From Crocosphaera sp038442745 (lineage in GTDB: Bacteria > Cyanobacteriota > Cyanobacteriia > Cyanobacteriales > Microcystaceae), in the NCBI RefSeq assembly GCF_038442745.1, contig NZ_JARVCN010000256.1:1-31790 (forward strand): DNA of 31,790 nucleotides, written 5' to 3'. Each line of letters begins with the position of its first letter. The first letter of the stretch is position 1. A program made the translations under genes and the position numbers. The notes under the pieces were generated by a model. That model was given only the letters and a program-made list of their open reading frames with translations. It was not told where the DNA came from and did no database searches. Below are positions 1-9,657 of the stretch, in pieces.

Positions 1-1
1 G

Positions 2-61
2 AGTTTTAGCCATCGTTCCTCATATCAACTTTTCTTGGTGCAAGATGTGAGTATATTTTAA
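2..61 (+). CDS. possible 3' tail of an upstream gene
   Basis: An open frame runs from the left edge to a TAA at 59-61 and would encode about 19 residues ending VSIF. A second frame stays open to a TGA near 48-50, so the choice is not firm. No family can be recognised from so short a piece. It may be the end of a gene preceding the iron permease, or chance. The rest of 62-258 is AT-rich and shows no convincing ORF, terminator or Shine-Dalgarno site. Confidence 0.15.
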   Translation, partial: SFSHRSSYQLFLVQDVSIF

Positions 62-258
62 TTAGAAGTTAAAATGCTTGTATTCCTCATCCATTCCCAG
101 TTCTCTGTTGCCTCTACTAAATTTGTAATCTATGGTGTGTACTCACTTCCCATGACATAATTTTCTATTTAATTCATTGATGGGAAATAGGAACAATTTA
201 GCAGATATTTTTATTTATATTTTACCTGCACATAGCCTTGATTTTTAGCATCGTATTT

Positions 259-1938
259 ATGAACAAATCTAACCCAATTATTGCTAATTTCTATAGATTA
301 ATTAACTACTTATCTATGAGAAGTTGGACAGCTATTGTTATGATGACAGCTATTTTAATTGCTATTCCCATTTTATTTGTAGTTAGTAGCATTTTTATCG
401 ACGCTGGAACCATCTGGAAACATTTAGTAGAAACCGTATTAACTCGTTATATTTTTAACTCTTTACTACTCATGTTTGGAGTAGGAATAGGTGTGTTAAT
501 TATTGGAGTCGTAACAGCGTGGTTAGTGACTATTTGTAACTTTTGGGGACGTAGTTGGTTTGAGTGGTTATTGTTACTACCTTTGTCTGCCCCTGCTTAT
601 TTGTTAGCCTATACTTATACAAATATGTTGGAATATTATGGACCAATTCAAGTCACACTTCGTTCTTGGTTTGGTTGGCAAAGTATTAACGAATATTGGT
701 TCCCTAATATTCGTTCCTTGTGGGGTGCTATTTTAATGTTAATTTTGGTACTTTATCCCTATGTTTATCTATTAGCAAGAACAGCTTTTTTAGAACAGTC
801 AAATTCTACATTAGAAGCTAGTCTTTCTCTAGGTTGTAATCCTTGGCAAAGCTTTTTTAAAGTTGCTCTTCCCTTAGCACGTCCAGGAATTATGGCTGGT
901 TTAGCCTTAGCTTTAATGGAAGCTTTAAACGATTTTGGAACCGTTCAGTATTTTGGAGTAAATACCTTTACAACTGGAATTTATGATACTTGGTTTGGTC
1001 TAGGCGAAAGGGAAGCTGCTTCACAACTAGCGGCTTTTTTGATGTTGTTTATTTTTACGCTAATTATTTTAGAATTATGGTCACGTCGTCAAGCTCGCTA
1101 TTATCAAAATAGTAGTCCTAGAAGTCCTATTACTCCTTATAAACTAACATCTTGGCGAGGATATTTAGCTTGGACAATCTGTTTTATTCCCTTCTTTGGA
1201 GGATTTTTAGCGCCTTCTTTTTATTTAGTTAATTTAGTTAGACTTAATGCAAATACCGCTTTAAAAAACAACTTTTTTATCCTAGCTAATAATAGTTTAA
1301 AAGCTTCACTGATTACAGCGATCGCTGCTTTGATTTTATCCCTAATTATGGCTTATGGAAAAAGAGTACAAAATAGTTTTTGGATCAATGGAAGTGTGAG
1401 AATTGCCGCTTTAGGCTATGCAATTCCCGGGTCAGTAATTGCTGTAGGCATTTTGATCCCCGTAGGAAAATTAGATAATGCGATCGCTAATATAATACAA
1501 CAAATTTTTGAAGTAAAAATAGGTTTATTAATCAGTGGTACAATTCTAGCTTTAATCTACGCTTATTTAGTGCGATTTTTACCCGTTGCTTTTGGAGCAG
1601 TTGAATCCAGTTTAGGAAAAATAAAACCCAGTTTAGACGATGCTTCCAGAAGTTTAGGAGCAAAACCCAACGAGATTTTAATTAAGATTCATACTCCCTT
1701 AATGACTGGAGGAATACTAACAGCAATTATGTTAGTTTTTGTGGATGTGATGAAAGAATTACCCGCCACTTTAGTCATTCGTCCCTTCAACTTTGATACC
1801 CTAGCCATTAGAGTGTATCAATATGCCTCCGACGAACGATTATCCGAGGCAGCTGCCCCCGCTTTAGCCATTGTTTTAGTGGGAATGATTCCTGTAATTT
1901 TTCTCAGTTGGCAAATTAGCCAATCTCGGTCCCGATAA
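259..1938 (+). CDS. futB: ferric-iron ABC transporter permease, two-module (FutB/FbpB type)
   Basis: Inner-membrane permease of a periplasmic-binding-protein-dependent Fe(III) ABC importer. The 559-residue protein is very hydrophobic, with roughly twelve membrane segments arranged as two BPD_transp_1 modules. Each module carries an EAA loop that contacts the ATPase: one near residue 187 (ASLSLGCNPWQ...PLARPG) and one near residue 460 (DDASRSLGAKPNE...PLMTGG). The fused double-module layout and length are those of cyanobacterial FutB and of the FbpB/SfuB family. The ATG at 259 is chosen over the in-frame TTG at 238; no clear Shine-Dalgarno is visible. The matching binding protein and ATPase are not in the window. 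A related thiamine or sulfate permease is less likely given the ELPATL-containing second module typical of iron permeases. Confidence 0.82.
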   Translation: MNKSNPIIANFYRLINYLSMRSWTAIVMMTAILIAIPILFVVSSIFIDAGTIWKHLVETVLTRYIFNSLLLMFGVGIGVLIIGVVTAWLVTICNFWGRSWFEWLLLLPLSAPAYLLAYTYTNMLEYYGPIQVTLRSWFGWQSINEYWFPNIRSLWGAILMLILVLYPYVYLLARTAFLEQSNSTLEASLSLGCNPWQSFFKVALPLARPGIMAGLALALMEALNDFGTVQYFGVNTFTTGIYDTWFGLGEREAASQLAAFLMLFIFTLIILELWSRRQARYYQNSSPRSPITPYKLTSWRGYLAWTICFIPFFGGFLAPSFYLVNLVRLNANTALKNNFFILANNSLKASLITAIAALILSLIMAYGKRVQNSFWINGSVRIAALGYAIPGSVIAVGILIPVGKLDNAIANIIQQIFEVKIGLLISGTILALIYAYLVRFLPVAFGAVESSLGKIKPSLDDASRSLGAKPNEILIKIHTPLMTGGILTAIMLVFVDVMKELPATLVIRPFNFDTLAIRVYQYASDERLSEAAAPALAIVLVGMIPVIFLSWQISQSRSR

Positions 1939-1980
1939 CATATTATGATTTAATAGAATCTTCAACTAATTTATAGGAGA

Positions 1981-3498
1981 ATGGGAGTGGAACTGCCACT
2001 AATTAATCGTGCTAAAGCAAATCCCCAATCAACTGCTATTTTGACCACAGAAGGAAGCTTTACCTATCAAGATTTACTAAAACGTTCCGGGGAAATAGCC
2101 AGCCATTTATTAGGAGAAAAAGCAGATTTAGAAGAACAGCGAGTGGCGTTCCTCGTTCCTTCAGGGTTCGACTATGTGGCAGTACAGTGGGGAATATGGC
2201 GCGCTGGGGGCATTGCAGTACCCCTCTGTACCTCCCACCCTAAACCCGAACTAGCCTATGTTATAGCTGATTCTCAAGCGCCTATCATAATAGCTCATCC
2301 TCAGTTTGAAACCATAATCAAACAACTGGCCGCAGACAACTCCTGTTCCTTCTACCTCACCACCGACATAAAAAACCAACAACCCTCCCACTTACCCGAT
2401 AATATTAGCGGAAGTCGACGGGCATTAATGCTCTACACTAGCGGAACCACAGGAAAACCCAAAGGAGTTGTTACTACCCACGATAATATACAGGCCCAGG
2501 TTACCAGTTTGGTGGAAGCTTGGGGGTGGACCGAAAACGATCGCATTCTCAATGTTCTCCCGTTGCATCATATCCACGGCATTATTAATCTTCTCACCTG
2601 TGCGTTATGGGTTGGCGCACAATGCCATTTTTTACCGAAATTTGATGCAGAGGCGGTGTGGGAGTCCATTTTAAAGGGGGATTTAACCCTATTTATGGCG
2701 GTTCCCACTATCTATGTCAGACTCGTTGAAGCTTGGCAAAAAGCACCCCTAGAAAAACAGCAAGCAATGTCCCAAGCTGCTCGTCAACTGCGGTTGATGG
2801 TGTCCGGTTCCGCAGCCTTACCCATAAAAGTGTTAAAACAATGGCAAGATATTAGCGGTCATTTTCTCCTAGAACGCTACGGTATGACGGAAATAGGGAT
2901 GGCCTTATCTAACCCCCTTCAAGGAAATAGACTCCCTGGATACGTTGGTCAACCCTTACCTCGCGTTAAAGTACGCTTAGTAGACGAAGAAGGAAAAAAG
3001 GTTATTCCTGGAACCCCAGGAGAAATTCAAGTCAAAGGACCCGGTGTTTTTCTAGAATATTGGCAACGAACCGAAGCAACCAGCAAAGCGTTTGAAGACG
3101 GATGGTTCTGTACAGGGGATTTAGCAGTAGTAGAAAAGGAAAACTATCGCATTCTCGGTCGTCTCTCTGTGGATATTATCAAAACTGGCGGTTACAAAGT
3201 TTCTGCCCTCGAAATCGAAGAAATATTACGCACCCACTCCGATATTAAAGATTGTGCAGTGGTTGGGGTAGTGGATGAAGAGTGGGGACAACGGGTATGT
3301 GCAGCCTTGGTATTGCATCCTAATAAGGAGTTAACCCTAGAAACTTTAAGGGGTTGGGCAAAAGAACAAATTGCGGTCTATAAAGTCCCCACAAGGATGG
3401 TAATTTTGGATGATTTACCCCGTAACGCTATGGGTAAAGTTACCAAACCGAAAGTAAGAGAGATATTCAATGACAATGGAAACCTCACCTCAAAATAA
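1981..3498 (+). CDS. AMP-forming acyl-CoA synthetase, malonyl-CoA synthetase (MatB/ACSF3)-like
   Basis: ANL-superfamily enzyme that activates a carboxylic acid with ATP and transfers it to CoA. The P-loop YTSGTTGKPKG lies at about residues 152-162, the A5 motif ERYGMTEIGMALSNP near 300, the A7/A8 region GWFCTGD...GRLSVDIIKTGGYKVSALEIE at about 380-415, and the A10 lysine in PRNAMGKVTK near 485. The RYGMTE core and the IKTGGYKVSALEIE block are typical of the MatB/ACSF3 branch, so malonate or methylmalonate is the likeliest substrate, but other short or medium acids are possible. Length (505 aa) is normal. An AGGAG at 1975-1979 sits only 1 nt before the ATG at 1981 but 7 nt before an in-frame GTG at 1987, so GTG 1987 may be the true start. 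It follows the permease by 42 nt and may be cotranscribed. Confidence 0.8.
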   Translation: MGVELPLINRAKANPQSTAILTTEGSFTYQDLLKRSGEIASHLLGEKADLEEQRVAFLVPSGFDYVAVQWGIWRAGGIAVPLCTSHPKPELAYVIADSQAPIIIAHPQFETIIKQLAADNSCSFYLTTDIKNQQPSHLPDNISGSRRALMLYTSGTTGKPKGVVTTHDNIQAQVTSLVEAWGWTENDRILNVLPLHHIHGIINLLTCALWVGAQCHFLPKFDAEAVWESILKGDLTLFMAVPTIYVRLVEAWQKAPLEKQQAMSQAARQLRLMVSGSAALPIKVLKQWQDISGHFLLERYGMTEIGMALSNPLQGNRLPGYVGQPLPRVKVRLVDEEGKKVIPGTPGEIQVKGPGVFLEYWQRTEATSKAFEDGWFCTGDLAVVEKENYRILGRLSVDIIKTGGYKVSALEIEEILRTHSDIKDCAVVGVVDEEWGQRVCAALVLHPNKELTLETLRGWAKEQIAVYKVPTRMVILDDLPRNAMGKVTKPKVREIFNDNGNLTSK

Positions 3499-3508
3499 CA
3501 AGATAAAT

Positions 3509-3539
3509 TGTATTTTAGAATACATTAGGCTATTTTTTT
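3509..3539 (+). terminator. weak rho-independent terminator candidate
   Basis: A 6-bp stem TGTATT/AATACA with a TTAG loop is followed within about 10 nt by a run of seven T. It lies just downstream of the acyl-CoA synthetase stop. The stem is AT-rich and short, so termination would be weak. Confidence 0.3.
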
Positions 3540-3617
3540 GTCAAGGTTTATGGTAATAGTTGAGGAAGCTTTAAGGTGAAAGTCTTTGCTTTAAGATAGT
3601 TAGATAGGGGGAAACCT

Positions 3618-5861
3618 ATGTATCGCTTTCAGATAATTGCACACACGCAGATGGGTGAGTCTATTGGTCTGGTAGGTTCGACTCCAGAGTTAGGAGAATG
3701 GGACGTAAAAAAATGTCTCCGTTTACAAACCAATGGCGATCGCTACCCTGTGTGGTGGGTGGAAACAGACATAGACTTGACTCCATTTTTAAAATCATCC
3801 CAGGAACAAAGAATCGAATACAAGTATGTGCGTTTCTGTGATAACGATAAAGTAGAATGGGAAGCCCTCGGTGCTAACCGTTGGTTACCCCTTGAACCCG
3901 ATCCCGGTTCTGCAACTTTGACCATAGAGGATGGGGCTTTTGGCTACCTTCAACCTTGGCCCTACGGTTACTTGAATGTACCAAAAGTTCCCCTACCCAA
4001 AGCCAAAGATGGCTTAAAAGTCCTTGTGATCGGTAGTTCTGTTGCTGTAGGACACAACGCTTGGTTGATGGAGGGTTGGAGTTGGCATCTCGAACAAGAG
4101 TTACATCAAAAATACGGTCATCAACTGGTAAATGTGTCCCTATCCGGCAGTAACGTTACCACAACTATCGATCGCTTCTCTGAGGTGGTAACCCCAGAAA
4201 ACCCAGACATAGTAATTATTGCTCTTTCTCTAGGTAACGAAGGTTTAGCCCATTGTCCACCCCACGAACGATCGGCAATACAGCGTCGGTTTGAAAGCGG
4301 CTTACAACAACTGGTAAAAATGACCCAAGACTTGGGGGCTGTTCCTATTTTGGGATCTCTCTATCCCAACGGAGATTATAACGCCGAACATTACTGGTTA
4401 CTACAAGATACCCATCAAAGGATGCTCGGTTGGGGAGTACCTTTGTTGGATTGGTTGGCAGTTTTAGATGATGGTCAAGGTCGCTGGAAGCAAGGAACCT
4501 CCTTTGATCCGGCTCATCCTAACACAGAAGGACACCGCCTCATGTACGAAGCCATCGACCTAGACTTATTCGCTCTTAAACCGACAGATTTAGCAAAAAA
4601 AAAACAACCCCCTAAACCAAAGCCAGTAACCATCTATAAAGATAAAAAGGGTTTCCAAGTCTTAAACCAGAAGGAAGATCGGAGTTTACAGATCATAAAT
4701 ACCTCCCCCCATTCTTACACCATCAGTCCTTCTTGGGAAAAACTGCAAACTCCTCTACAAAAAACAGCTACTTTAGAGCCAGGTATTTATCTTACCAACA
4801 CTGTAAGTCAGCACATTCCCGCCTCCTTTTGGGTGAGGGAAAATGGGATTATCGAAACAAATTTAGACATTCCCCCTTCTGTTGAAATAGAGTATCGCCC
4901 TGTTTTTGAGTTCTTTTCTCCCAAAATTTCCCAAATTCTCTTCTACGATGGAAATCTAGCTATTCTCAAACAAGGGGATCTTCTCCTGCGACTGGTTAAC
5001 GAATCAGACCACGAATACAATCTCCAGCCCATGTGGAAAGAAGTACGCCAAGCTCTCAAAGGAGTGGCATCAGGGGTTTACACCGATGTAGTCAATCCTG
5101 AGATGCCTTTCCGTACCATGATGATCGGTTCAGATGGTCTTGAAAGCAGGGTAAAAGTCCCCCCTCTTTCTTCTTTATCCTTTCAATATCAATGTCCCTT
5201 ATCGGATATCAGTCGCGTAGCCATTCTACCTCTCGGCGATCGCTGTGCCATTCGCATGGTTTTACATAAAATGGAATACGATGGTCCAGCTTATCCCTTT
5301 GATTTGACACGAACCACTAATCTCAGCGATGTAACCGATATCATCGAAAACAGCTTTTATGATATGTGGAATCCCTATTTCCTTCACTATAACCAGGAAG
5401 CCGGAAGAATTTATCATGGTAAGTGGACAAGTCTATCTTTTGCTCACGAAGTGGAAGATACAGACGACCCAGTGAATGACTTTTCCGTTGTCCATCAAAG
5501 GATGCAGACTCGTTATGAAGCTCGTTCTCGAAGGTTTTGGTACACTTTAAACCATTGCGATGAAGTTCTTTTTATTCGCACAGGAGTCGCCAACCGAGAA
5601 CAAGTCGAAGACCTCGCCCACAAACTAAAATACAGGTGTCAAGGAAAACCATTCCGTATTTTGCTCATTTCTCCCCAATCTAGTGAAGAGTTCTCGGAAC
5701 TAGCCAATGTAATCCATTATGACCTACATTTGAACCCTGACCGTATGTACGAAGATTTAGGTTACTGGATGCACTGCACTGGAGTAATGCGTTCCATACT
5801 GGACTTTTTGGGAGTGTCCAGCAAAAATCTCTTTTGGTGTCCTGCTAAAATTCCTAATTAA
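3618..5861 (+). CDS. CBM20 - SGNH hydrolase - DUF1796 papain-like multidomain protein
   Basis: A 747-residue protein with at least four parts. Residues 1-110 resemble a CBM20 starch-binding domain (GLVGSTPELGEWD, then YPVWW and the EYKYV strand). Residues about 131-320 are an SGNH/GDSL esterase: block I GSSVAVG with Ser near 140, an SGSN block, SLGNE, and block V DPAHPNTEGHR near 297. Residues about 350-530 hold two similar beta-rich repeats (INTSPHSY...P.W and VNESDHEY...P.W). Residues about 535-745 match DUF1796, a papain-like cysteine peptidase family: LGDRCAIRM with the candidate Cys, then YPFDLTRTT. No signal peptide is seen, so it is probably cytoplasmic and may act on an acylated glucan or glycogen-like substrate; that role is inference. 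A good AGGGGG site lies 7-8 nt before the ATG. It converges on the TonB receptor gene with a 3-nt gap. Confidence 0.75.
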   Translation: MYRFQIIAHTQMGESIGLVGSTPELGEWDVKKCLRLQTNGDRYPVWWVETDIDLTPFLKSSQEQRIEYKYVRFCDNDKVEWEALGANRWLPLEPDPGSATLTIEDGAFGYLQPWPYGYLNVPKVPLPKAKDGLKVLVIGSSVAVGHNAWLMEGWSWHLEQELHQKYGHQLVNVSLSGSNVTTTIDRFSEVVTPENPDIVIIALSLGNEGLAHCPPHERSAIQRRFESGLQQLVKMTQDLGAVPILGSLYPNGDYNAEHYWLLQDTHQRMLGWGVPLLDWLAVLDDGQGRWKQGTSFDPAHPNTEGHRLMYEAIDLDLFALKPTDLAKKKQPPKPKPVTIYKDKKGFQVLNQKEDRSLQIINTSPHSYTISPSWEKLQTPLQKTATLEPGIYLTNTVSQHIPASFWVRENGIIETNLDIPPSVEIEYRPVFEFFSPKISQILFYDGNLAILKQGDLLLRLVNESDHEYNLQPMWKEVRQALKGVASGVYTDVVNPEMPFRTMMIGSDGLESRVKVPPLSSLSFQYQCPLSDISRVAILPLGDRCAIRMVLHKMEYDGPAYPFDLTRTTNLSDVTDIIENSFYDMWNPYFLHYNQEAGRIYHGKWTSLSFAHEVEDTDDPVNDFSVVHQRMQTRYEARSRRFWYTLNHCDEVLFIRTGVANREQVEDLAHKLKYRCQGKPFRILLISPQSSEEFSELANVIHYDLHLNPDRMYEDLGYWMHCTGVMRSILDFLGVSSKNLFWCPAKIPN

Positions 5862-5864
5862 ATA

Positions 5865-8534
5865 TTAAAATTGCCAAAATATGGTTCCTTGAAAAGTAAA
5901 AGGTGCCCCAGGATTTACCCGAGTGCGATCGCGCGCTCCTTCAAAGTATTCGTGGTCTAGTATATTCTTAAAGTTAAAAGCAATCCTCATATCCCCAACC
6001 CGATAAAAAATGGCAGCATCGGTTCTGACATAAGCCGGAAGGACAAAAGTATTACCTAAATCCCCTTGTCTATCGTCTTGGTAATATAAACCAAACCCAA
6101 AACCTAATCCTTCAAACAATCCCTCTTGAAAATTGTAGGTTGTCCATAAACTGGCCGCATGAAGGGGTACATTAGGTAATTTACTTCCATCAAATTCCTC
6201 TCTAAAATCTTCAGAAACAAAAGCGTCTGTATAACTATAAGTACCAATTAGATTCAATCCGGGAAAAACCTCCCCAATAACATCTAATTCAAAACCGCTA
6301 CTCCTTTGTTCTCCAATTTGGATTTGAAAGCCAGGATTTTCGGGATCTTGTTCAAGTTGATTTGTCCGAGTTAGATCATAAACAGATACAGATATAGAAA
6401 CCTTCTCGTCTAACAATGAAGCTTTTGCCCCTACTTCGTATTGTTTTCCCCGTTCCGGGTCAAAAACTTCCCCGTCAAAACTTTGACCAACCACAGGATC
6501 AAAAGAACGAGCATAGCTACCATAAAGAGAAATGTTGTCCGTAATCTTATAAACAATACCCACACGAGGAGTAAACACCTGATTATTAATTTGTATACTT
6601 TGTTCCCGCAGAAAATCCGTAAAGGTGAGATCCGTATAATCAAACCGTCCCCCTGCAGCCACAATTAAACGGTCAAAAAAGGTAATTTGATCTTGAAAAT
6701 ATATGCCCGATGAGTTCAAATGGGACTGGTTATCCTCGAAAATTAGTGGCTGATCCACAGATTCAGGACTATAGATAGGATTGTAAATATCAATGGGATC
6801 GATTTGACTAAATATTAATGTATCTTCCGTTTGTTCTTCTGCGTATTCGTAACCGATCAGTAATTTATGATCGATTCCCCAGGTCTCAAATTTACCAACA
6901 AGGGTGGTATTGATGGTGAAGTTATCAGATTTTGAGGGATTTTCTGCTAAAAAGCGGTTGAGAGTCCGTAAATCTGTACTTAGGGATATGGGGAGTATAA
7001 AAACGCTCCCGTCTCCTTCGGGAATCCGTCCAAATGCTGCCAAAAATTCGTTTTTGAACGTCCAATTATCGCTAAATTCGTGTTTAAAACGATAACCTGT
7101 CCGAGAAACGTAGCCAAAACTCTCCACTAAGGAAGGTTCCCCCAGGTTGCGATCGATGGGTAACTTCCCTTCAAAATCTTCGTTTGGGTTCCTCAGTACG
7201 GTTCCTATTGCTGGTAACTCTGGGGCGAGTGCTTCGGTTTTTTCTTTCACATACTCCGCTTCGATGATCATTTGGGTGCGATCGCTAATATCCCATCGAA
7301 CAGAAGGGGCGATTAAAATTCGTTCTTCGATGTCCTCAAATTCCTTGAAGGTTCTACCTGTTTCAAAAGAGGCGGCCAAACGATAAGAGGCACTTCCGTC
7401 GTCGTTTAGTGGTCCTGTAACGTCTATTTCAGGACGATAAAAATCGTTTTCCCCTGAGCGAAATTCAAAGGAAAAGAATTCTTGTGGTTGAGGTACTTTT
7501 GTCACTAAGTTGACTGTTCCTCCCAGGTTCCCTTGACCAAATAGAATAGATGCTGGCCCCTTCAAAACTTCGATGCGCTCTAAATTCGTGGTGATTCCTC
7601 CAAAAAACCTTTGACTATCATCCCTCATGCCATTTCTGAGGATATTCTCCGACTCAAACCCTCGAATGATCGGGGTTAGGGCAACAGAACTCGTGGAGGC
7701 ACGGCCGCTGGTTACCCCACTAATATTTTCTAACGCTTCCCCAACGGTGCGATCGCCCCTGTCTTCGATGATTTCTTCCGTCACAATATCGATGTCTTGG
7801 GGGGTATCTAAAATAGCTGAATCATCCCGAGACACTGAGGAGTTTTTCGGGGGGGTATAGGTCCGTTCAGCTATAGGGGGGCGAGGGGGGTCTGGTGTAG
7901 GTTCTGGTGGGGGTTCTGGGGGTGCTGGTGGGTCTGGTGGGGCTATGACAATTACTTCGGGAAGTTCCTCGGGTTCAGTGGGAGCAGGAGGAAGAGCCTC
8001 AGGCTCTTGTCCTGGGATGGATGAGGGGGGAGGGGTTGACCCAGGAACTTGAGGGTCAGAGGGGGTTGTAGATGGCTCTGAGGATTCTGATGGGCCTAAG
8101 TTTCCAGCGATCGCCGTTTCTGTGTTAGGCAAAGTAACCGCTATACCGGAGGAGGTTGTGGTGATTTGAGCTAAGGGAATTTCCTCTTCTCCAACGATGG
8201 TTACAAATACACCGACGCGATATTGCTGTCTAATGGTAATCGAAGCAATCCCTGGTACAGGGTTTTGTTGCACAAACTCTTTTCCTCCCCCTGGTAAGCT
8301 CAATTGAGCGTCTAAGAGGTCAATAACTAGGGTGTTGTCGGTGCGAGTCTCAAAAAATTGTGGAGATGAACCGTCGGAGGTGGTAATCACTAAGGCTAAA
8401 CCTTCGGCTGTTCCTTCCAAACGCAGTTCAGTGATCTGAACCAGATCTGGGAGTTGACCCCACGCAGGTTGAGAAACACAAACGGCGATCGCACTACTGA
8501 CAAAAAAACTAGGAGAAAAAAGAGATTGCTTCAT
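5865..8534 (-). CDS. TonB-dependent siderophore receptor with AMIN domain
   Basis: Outer-membrane gated beta-barrel for ferric-siderophore uptake, energised by TonB-ExbBD. The 889-residue product has a signal peptide (residues 1-27, cleavage likely after AWG), an AMIN domain at about 35-135 (peptidoglycan/OM-associated, characteristic of cyanobacterial receptors), a Pro/Glu-rich linker at about 140-225, a plug domain from about 241 (DTPQDIDIV ... GERTV-like GDRTVGEALENISGV ... VLKGPASILFGQGNLGG at about 322-340), and a barrel ending in the terminal aromatic FWQF. This is the FhuA/FhuE-like siderophore receptor branch. The gene begins 3 nt after the stop of the VOC-like gene, so the two are probably one operon and translationally coupled. 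I could not identify a Fur box with confidence. The ligand cannot be read from the sequence. Confidence 0.92.
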   Translation of the reverse strand: MKQSLFSPSFFVSSAIAVCVSQPAWGQLPDLVQITELRLEGTAEGLALVITTSDGSSPQFFETRTDNTLVIDLLDAQLSLPGGGKEFVQQNPVPGIASITIRQQYRVGVFVTIVGEEEIPLAQITTTSSGIAVTLPNTETAIAGNLGPSESSEPSTTPSDPQVPGSTPPPSSIPGQEPEALPPAPTEPEELPEVIVIAPPDPPAPPEPPPEPTPDPPRPPIAERTYTPPKNSSVSRDDSAILDTPQDIDIVTEEIIEDRGDRTVGEALENISGVTSGRASTSSVALTPIIRGFESENILRNGMRDDSQRFFGGITTNLERIEVLKGPASILFGQGNLGGTVNLVTKVPQPQEFFSFEFRSGENDFYRPEIDVTGPLNDDGSASYRLAASFETGRTFKEFEDIEERILIAPSVRWDISDRTQMIIEAEYVKEKTEALAPELPAIGTVLRNPNEDFEGKLPIDRNLGEPSLVESFGYVSRTGYRFKHEFSDNWTFKNEFLAAFGRIPEGDGSVFILPISLSTDLRTLNRFLAENPSKSDNFTINTTLVGKFETWGIDHKLLIGYEYAEEQTEDTLIFSQIDPIDIYNPIYSPESVDQPLIFEDNQSHLNSSGIYFQDQITFFDRLIVAAGGRFDYTDLTFTDFLREQSIQINNQVFTPRVGIVYKITDNISLYGSYARSFDPVVGQSFDGEVFDPERGKQYEVGAKASLLDEKVSISVSVYDLTRTNQLEQDPENPGFQIQIGEQRSSGFELDVIGEVFPGLNLIGTYSYTDAFVSEDFREEFDGSKLPNVPLHAASLWTTYNFQEGLFEGLGFGFGLYYQDDRQGDLGNTFVLPAYVRTDAAIFYRVGDMRIAFNFKNILDHEYFEGARDRTRVNPGAPFTFQGTIFWQF

Positions 8535-8537
8535 TAC

Positions 8538-9266
8538 TTAATATTTCAGTACCAACGGTAAAATTGGTCGAGCATCAATTAGTTTTCCTTGTTTGTGGTG
8601 GTCAAACGTCAATTCCAATAGGGTGGTTGTCCCCTGTTTGAGAGATAGAAGGTTGTGTAAGACCAGGAAAGAAATTGCTCGAGTCCATAGGTTAGGTTGA
8701 GTGAGGGTAAATTCAAGATTTGTGAGTCTTTTGATGTTAATGGGATGATTGACCAATTTTCGATGCTCTTTAACAGAACTGTTCAGCCAAGTGGTCAGCG
8801 CCATCGAATCAGGAATACTATAACAAATTGGTTCTGATAGGGTGGTAAGATTATCTGAGGCGAAACTTACTAAACCCTCGGCTTTCAAGGATTGTAAAGT
8901 ATTTTGATCTTTTTTATCACCAATCTGAGGGCCAATACTTCCGTTTTGACGTAATCCAATGGCAAAGGGAGCCGCCCCTGTCTGTTTCCAGTTAGCACGG
9001 GAAATAATATCTATATTTGTTTCTGTCTTATACTGCTTAACCTTTTGGTTATCTTCGCTCCAAACGATCTCAAGATAGGTATTTTCAAAGAAAAACAACG
9101 TAGAGGCGGTTCCCTGTTTTTCTCGTCGTATAATCTGATCTGAGCTATGGAGTCCCAGTTCTTGCAACATAGAAATGGCTACTGTTGGTTCTGACGTATA
9201 GATAACGAGGTGATCAACTTCGAGTAAGTGGGATTCTATTTGTACACGGGGTGAGGATACTATCAT
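8538..9266 (-). CDS. VOC/glyoxalase-like domain protein
   Basis: A 242-residue protein whose N-terminal part (VDHLVIYTSEP, ELGL, GTASTLFFFENTYLEIVW) has the beta-alpha-beta-beta-beta signature of the vicinal oxygen chelate fold, closest to glyoxalase-like (Glyoxalase_3-type) proteins. The VDH histidine and the YLEIVW glutamate are in the usual positions of metal ligands in such proteins. The second half (about 120-242) is less recognisable; a second, degenerate VOC repeat is possible. It is cytoplasmic, with no signal peptide. Its stop is 3 nt upstream of the TonB receptor start, which suggests a link to siderophore handling (modification, sequestration or breakdown), but this rests on context only. 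ATG 9266 has no clear Shine-Dalgarno site. Confidence 0.6.
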   Translation of the reverse strand: MIVSSPRVQIESHLLEVDHLVIYTSEPTVAISMLQELGLHSSDQIIRREKQGTASTLFFFENTYLEIVWSEDNQKVKQYKTETNIDIISRANWKQTGAAPFAIGLRQNGSIGPQIGDKKDQNTLQSLKAEGLVSFASDNLTTLSEPICYSIPDSMALTTWLNSSVKEHRKLVNHPINIKRLTNLEFTLTQPNLWTRAISFLVLHNLLSLKQGTTTLLELTFDHHKQGKLIDARPILPLVLKY

Positions 9267-9620
9267 AATTGTTGACTTTGATTGTGGTTAGGGTAATTTA
9301 CAATAATGACGACTTACACAGATTTTTACAGTACGGAATCAAAGGCTTCTTGAGCAGGGTTGAATCTCAAGATTCCCGTATTCCTTAACAAAACTCTTGA
9401 TGTCATGAAATTGACTCACTTTGTTATTCGTATTGTGCATCATAATTTTTAGTAATGCGAATTTTTTTGAATAAATTATTGACTATTAAGGAGCAAAATA
9501 CTAATCTTTGTCAACTATTTTGGAGGTTTTTGAGAAATTTCTTGCTCTAGAATAGGCTTCTATTGATGCTTTAGAGCAGTTCACAAAAATTACAAAGAAG
9601 CTAAGGTGTGAATATTCGAT

Positions 9621-9657
9621 TACCAGTTATGAATTATCAGTTATCACTGTTCACTGA
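9621..9657 (-). repeat. STRR-like GTTATCAGT/TTCACTGA repeat, copy 1
   Basis: On the minus strand this reads TCAGTGAACAGTGATAACTG and then AATTCATAACTGG. It is related to 14527-14558 and 18991-19025, both on the plus strand. Such GTTATCAGTGAACAG-type repeats are common intergenic filler in cyanobacteria. Confidence 0.5.

Noticed and set aside
2468..2674. Small 68-aa ORF inside the acyl-CoA synthetase gene
   Set aside because: It overlaps conserved catalytic sequence in another frame and shows no features of its own.
8538..9266. Siderophore esterase or reductase partner of the receptor
   Set aside because: No Ser hydrolase GXSXG, ferredoxin or flavin motif is visible; the N-terminal part fits a VOC fold better.
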